From assembly GCF_003096415.1 (NCBI RefSeq), contig NZ_QEKH01000001.1, positions 246,516-310,515 of the forward strand: 64,000 nucleotides of DNA. Reading direction: 5' to 3'. Under the pieces are notes generated by a model. The model searched no databases. It saw nothing but the letters and a program-made list of their open reading frames with translations, and had not been told where the DNA came from. The first letter of the stretch is position 1, and each line of letters starts with the position of its first letter. The translations under genes were made by a program, and so were the position numbers. This DNA is from Victivallis vadensis (GTDB taxonomy: Bacteria > Verrucomicrobiota > Lentisphaeria > Victivallales > Victivallaceae). Below are positions 60,391 through 64,000 of the stretch, in pieces.

Positions 60391-62286
60391 TCAGCAATCC
60401 GCCAATTCGTAAAGCGAAAAAGCATAGGCGTCATGTTCGGAGAATACCGTCCGTTCGTTCTCCGGCCGGAACTCTCCGGAACCGAGCAGTTTCTTCCGCA
60501 CTTTCATTCCCGCCGGATCGAATGCGCAGCTCTGCTGCTCCGCGCCATGCCGGTAAACTCCGAGCCAGCCGCGCGCCCCCTCCGGTTCACGCGCCAGGAC
60601 CGCGCTCCAGTTTCCCTTGCGGGGAACTTCACCGATCGGAAGTACGAGACAATTTTTCCATTGTTCCCGCAAGGCTGCCGTCTGTTCAAAAAAGGTTTTC
60701 AGTTCGGCACGCCGTTGCGGAGACGTATCCGCCAGAAGTCCCCAGTACAGCGGAGTGGCGAAAACCGTGGTCCCGGCGATATAGTTGACGGAATATTCCG
60801 CCGCCTGGGGCATCATTTCCAGTTCAATGCGGTGAGCCGGGACGAATTGAGCGGTCTGATGGAAATTTCCCAGCGCCATATACGGGTGATAGTAGCGGTG
60901 ATCCGGATAATTCCGGTCGCGGTTTTCAAGGAAAAGCCGGCCGAAGTCCAATCCGAAATCGAAACCGGGCCGGTTGCGGCGCGTGATATCCATGGAAATC
61001 ACAAGCCCCGGAATCTCCTGCTGCAATTCCTCCAGCAATCGCCGGTATGCTTCGTAGTGAAGCTGGGCGTCGCCGCGCTGCGTATTGAATGCGGTCAACT
61101 GGTAAAGATCGAATTTGAAACGGCGAATGCCGAACTCCCGGTAGTAGCCGGTGAATTTATCCTTCATGAACCTGAAACATTCCGGTTCCAGCAGTTCCAC
61201 CGGGCTGTAGCTGCGTTCGGCTCCGGCTCCGCCCTGCAGTTCCGTCTGCTGGAAGTCGTTGGTGCGCGCCAGCCAGTTCCACTTCGGCGGATCGAGCATG
61301 AAATCCCGTTCTTCGGTACCGTCCCACAGCAGCATTTTCGGATGCCGGATATCGAGTCCGAGCGGATTGGCCCATAAACCGAGTTCGACTCCCAGTTCTG
61401 CGGCTCTGGCGGCAAGGGCGGTAAACCGGGCCGGGAATTTTTTCGTATCGATCTCCCCCATGAATTCGCTGAAGTAACCGTCGTCGATGAATACCGTGGA
61501 TACGCCGGATTCCGCCGCCAGCTCCAGCTCGCGCATGATGACCGGCTCCGTCACGTCCAGATGCAGGGCCGGCCAGGAGTTTGCCAGAACCTCCATGCGG
61601 TCAAGCCTGCCGTATCGTTCACGCTGGTAACGCTGCAGCCCGAAGTCGTCCCGCAACCCGACGACAACGCCGTAAGCGCGGCGTTTTTCACCGCGCCGCA
61701 GGTTGTCGAAGCCAAGCCCGACCATTTCAAGGCGGCCCTCTCCGGGAATCCACAGAAAGTCATATTCTCCTTTGATCGGCCGCGAATCCGGCATCGGCGC
61801 TTCCTTGTAGATGAAGAGCCGGTCCGTCAGGAAATAGCCGCCGACATTTTTCCCGGGCCGGGCCTGACGGCGGAGCAGACGGTGGTTGGAGTGGTCGGTG
61901 CTGCTGAAAAAATCGACGCATTCCGCCTGTCCCGCTTCCGTTTCGAGAACAAGATTGAGCAGCGTAGAGTAATACATCGCCGCATGATCGTTTTCGGTCG
62001 AAAAAACATCATAATACCGGAAGGCTCCGGCCGTCCGGTAAAAAAACAGATGCCGTTCCAACCGGATATCGCCGACCCGGTAATTCAGCAGAATTTCATT
62101 GTTCTGTTCTTCCATGCCGAGAAAGCTGATTTCGTCCAGGAGCTTCCGGTCCGCCGTGATTTCCTGCGGCCCGGAACCGCACAAATTCAAGCCGCTGCGG
62201 CGATCCCGAAATTTTTTCAGCGTGAAGAACGGTTCCGGCGCGATTTCAATCTCAATCCGATCATTCTGATAATGCAAGGTTTCCAT
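60391..62286 (-). CDS. GH36-like alpha-galactosidase family protein
   Basis: A 631-residue protein without a signal peptide. An N-terminal beta-sandwich (residues 1-230) precedes a TIM barrel. Motifs include VSTVFIDDGYFSEF near residue 265, ELGVELGLWANPLGLDIRHPKM near residue 300 and RRFKFDLYQL near residue 380, whose K-x-D aspartate is the expected nucleophile in clan GH-D (GH27/GH36). A second acid, DFGLDFGRLFLENRDRNYPD, follows. It likely cleaves alpha-galactosides or related sugars in the cytoplasm after import. It ends 20 bp before the symporter fragment's 3' end begins upstream on the same strand. Confidence 0.78.
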   Translation of the reverse strand: METLHYQNDRIEIEIAPEPFFTLKKFRDRRSGLNLCGSGPQEITADRKLLDEISFLGMEEQNNEILLNYRVGDIRLERHLFFYRTAGAFRYYDVFSTENDHAAMYYSTLLNLVLETEAGQAECVDFFSSTDHSNHRLLRRQARPGKNVGGYFLTDRLFIYKEAPMPDSRPIKGEYDFLWIPGEGRLEMVGLGFDNLRRGEKRRAYGVVVGLRDDFGLQRYQRERYGRLDRMEVLANSWPALHLDVTEPVIMRELELAAESGVSTVFIDDGYFSEFMGEIDTKKFPARFTALAARAAELGVELGLWANPLGLDIRHPKMLLWDGTEERDFMLDPPKWNWLARTNDFQQTELQGGAGAERSYSPVELLEPECFRFMKDKFTGYYREFGIRRFKFDLYQLTAFNTQRGDAQLHYEAYRRLLEELQQEIPGLVISMDITRRNRPGFDFGLDFGRLFLENRDRNYPDHRYYHPYMALGNFHQTAQFVPAHRIELEMMPQAAEYSVNYIAGTTVFATPLYWGLLADTSPQRRAELKTFFEQTAALREQWKNCLVLPIGEVPRKGNWSAVLAREPEGARGWLGVYRHGAEQQSCAFDPAGMKVRKKLLGSGEFRPENERTVFSEHDAYAFSLYELADC

Positions 62287-62306
62287 GTCAATTTCCCGTT
62301 GGGTTG

Positions 62307-63947
62307 TTATTCTCCGGCGTTCCGCCCGTCCACGACGCGGCCGTCGTCCGCCATATCGCGTTTCATGGTGGAAAGCGTCCGGAACAGTTCAAAGGTATCC
62401 GCGATTCCGCCCCACAGAAACCAGATTGTGGTGCCGATGCCGAGGACGAATCCGAACATCACATAAAACTTCCAGAATTCCAGCCAGGCAATATCCGGCA
62501 GCCGGAAAAAGAGCTGCGCCGCCGTGCCGCCGATGAAGATCAGAAACCACAGCAGCGTCCACGCCATGCTGGCAAAGAAAATCACCTTGTCGCCGAAGGT
62601 GAACTCATCGGTCAGGCCGAGCGCCCGCAACAGGCGGCCGAGCGGCTTCTGCTGGACAACCACATGTTCATGGGTCTTGTCGTAAACTCCGCGATGCAGC
62701 ATTTGCTCCAGATTGAATCCGGGCAGATGACGGATTTTCTTGTCGATATATGAAACGCCGAAATAAAGAAGGAATCCGATCAACGTCGCATAGAACGCAA
62801 CATACTGTCCGTTGAGCGGGAAACGTTCAAGGTTGTCTCCCACCCAGCTCCAGCCGGTCATCCGGTAGAAACTTTCAGAGATATGCGGCCACGCCTGCTG
62901 CAGCAGGATGCCGCCCACGGAAAGCCCGGAACCGGCGATCATCGCCACCCACGCCCCCGCCGCAGTTCCCATGCGCGTATAAAGGCCGCCGATGATCACG
63001 GCTCCCGCGCCGCCGGTGAAGATGGCGCCGGTAATCTGGAAAAACAGGAAAATGTATTCGGTCTGCTTGAACAGATAACTGAAGAAGAAGGCGAAAACGC
63101 CGACAAACACGATCGACAGCCGCAGGAGCAGGATATGCTGCTTCTCCGTGAACGGCTTCTTGCGGAAGGGCAGGATCACATCCTGAATCAGGATGCTGCC
63201 CCAACTGTGCAGATAGGAGTCGTCCGTACTGAGCATCGCGGCGAACATGACCGCGGCGAAAACTCCGACCAGCCCGACCGGCAGAACCTGTGTAAGAAAG
63301 AGCGGCACCCTGGCCTGTACCGCATTCTGGCCGCCGAGCAGCGCCAGCTCCCCGTTCAGCTCCGCAGCCTGTGCGGCGAAGTCCGGGTGGTGAAAAAACG
63401 TAAACGCGCAGATCGGAATGAAGATCATCAGTGCGACCTGAACCAGTTGCCGCCAGGTTCCGAGAAAACGCGACATCTTCGCCTCGTGGGCGCTTTTGGC
63501 GGCGGCGTTGTATTGGCTGCCGCCCTGCCATGCGCCCTGCGTCATCAGCATGATCGCGATTCCGACCAGAAAATACCAGATGTTGAAATCCTCTATCCGG
63601 CTTGTATTGTACGGGTTGAATAAAGACTGCCCCGGGTTGGCCGATTCAAAATCTCTCAGCGCCTCGAAGATCACGTCCCAGCGGAAAATCGAAACCATAT
63701 AAACCATGATCGCCAGAAAGGCGATATTGCAGAACTGCCCCTGGATGAAGTCGGTCAGCATGATTGCGATCTGACCGCCGAAGATGGCAAAGACGACGCC
63801 GAGCCCGATGGCAAAACCAAGCAGACACGGATAGGTGCTGAAGTCGAAGTTGATGCCGGCGATCCGGAAGGTTTCCGGCAGCTTGCAGAAATGAATGAAG
63901 AATTTGATAATGTCCCAAATTTTGTGATGGGATGTGTTGTTTGACAA
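62307..63947 (-). CDS. Sodium:solute symporter, N-terminally truncated
   Basis: A 546-residue SSS-family membrane protein. GGQIAIMLTDFIQG, normally near residue 180-200, appears here near residue 57. MFAAMLSTDDSYLHSWGSILIQDV near residue 240 is the conserved Na+-site helix region. The first four or five membrane helices are thus missing. The frame can only start at a TTG (63947) and is closed by a stop 18 nt upstream; the other frames up to the window edge show no SSS sequence. It is either a 5'-deleted remnant or an odd short form. It sits upstream of the GH36-like gene. Confidence 0.7.
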   Translation of the reverse strand: MSNNTSHHKIWDIIKFFIHFCKLPETFRIAGINFDFSTYPCLLGFAIGLGVVFAIFGGQIAIMLTDFIQGQFCNIAFLAIMVYMVSIFRWDVIFEALRDFESANPGQSLFNPYNTSRIEDFNIWYFLVGIAIMLMTQGAWQGGSQYNAAAKSAHEAKMSRFLGTWRQLVQVALMIFIPICAFTFFHHPDFAAQAAELNGELALLGGQNAVQARVPLFLTQVLPVGLVGVFAAVMFAAMLSTDDSYLHSWGSILIQDVILPFRKKPFTEKQHILLLRLSIVFVGVFAFFFSYLFKQTEYIFLFFQITGAIFTGGAGAVIIGGLYTRMGTAAGAWVAMIAGSGLSVGGILLQQAWPHISESFYRMTGWSWVGDNLERFPLNGQYVAFYATLIGFLLYFGVSYIDKKIRHLPGFNLEQMLHRGVYDKTHEHVVVQQKPLGRLLRALGLTDEFTFGDKVIFFASMAWTLLWFLIFIGGTAAQLFFRLPDIAWLEFWKFYVMFGFVLGIGTTIWFLWGGIADTFELFRTLSTMKRDMADDGRVVDGRNAGE

Positions 63948-63964
63948 GGTTGCATCTGCCTTTT

Positions 63965-63983
63965 ATTTTGAGTAACTCAAAAT
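63965..63983. promoter_or_regulatory. 19-bp perfect palindrome upstream of the symporter
   Basis: ATTTTGAGT (63965-63973), A, ACTCAAAAT (63975-63983). It lies 18 bp upstream of the truncated symporter frame and could be an operator or a deletion junction. Confidence 0.55.
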
Positions 63984-64000
63984 CTCAACATAAAGGGAAT

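Noticed and set aside
1..64000. CRISPR arrays, insertion-sequence transposases, integrases or prophage genes
   Set aside because: No regularly spaced repeat array and no transposase, integrase, capsid or terminase motifs are seen in any frame.

Overview
The window reads as a chromosomal segment from an anaerobic member of the Lentisphaerota (Victivallis-like gut relatives). This rests on gene content, not on a database match. It has a GC-rich, high-coding-density layout, five single-gene pseudopilin-like proteins (FTLIELL leader, H-x9-DG ending) each sitting beside a secreted glycan-acting enzyme, two sialate O-acetylesterase-type proteins, many sugar-sensing LacI/GntR/AraC regulators, no SusC/SusD pair, and the oxygen-sensitive ribonucleotide reductase NrdDG. 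Clear promoters share one look, TTGNNN-16/17-TATAAT-like, often after GGTATA.

Layout. 1-5860: acidic zinc-ribbon protein, ABC exporter, FluC fluoride channel, nrdD-nrdG with a likely NrdR-controlled promoter. 6016-9693: LacI regulator, pseudopilin, secreted beta-helix protein. 9730-17860: housekeeping (rarA, EamA transporter, a 32-residue gene missed by length cut-offs, GNAT, acetylesterase, inositol-phosphatase-like, rimO, pgsA, tRNA-Ser). 18263-27355: lipoprotein serine hydrolase, PocR/AraC regulator, FAD oxidoreductase, MATE pump behind a separate small transcription unit, then regulator, pseudopilin and secreted glycosidase reading leftwards. 27655-28494: two small heat-shock proteins behind a sigma-54-type promoter. 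28592-35926: AraC regulator facing an ADP-ribosylglycohydrolase-family gene, pseudopilin, esterase, GH13 amylase and mutarotase-like protein. 36155-41666: an exported Hsp20, then a GldA/GldF/GldG/DUF4340-type ABC system. 41721-52239: XRE protein, GH35 galactosidase with PpiC and a lipoprotein, LacI regulator, CAT-like acetyltransferase, fructose-bisphosphate aldolase, lipoprotein acetylesterase, carbonic anhydrase, xseB and a small unknown gene. 52251-52963: an inverted pair of structured repeats. 53014-63947: leftward glycan cassette with a lyase-like protein, two pseudopilins (one broken), two glycosidases, a GntR/LacI regulator and a 5'-truncated sodium:solute symporter.

The most unusual signal is a family of repeats built from short hairpins, about 260 bp when complete. 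Two copies face each other at 52.2-53.0 kb, two partial copies lie in frame inside the 5' ends of pseudopilin genes (31.3 and 56.0 kb), and a terminal fragment lies at 0.46 kb. Between copies the stems change sequence but keep pairing, and an A6/T6 loop stays constant. This points to a structured RNA or single-stranded DNA that spreads and is tolerated as coding sequence.

Working together, the cassettes look like self-contained units (sensor/regulator, pseudopilin-like surface protein, secreted hydrolase or esterase, transporter) for picking individual glycans from the gut environment. Most functional assignments are family-level readings; substrates are inferred.
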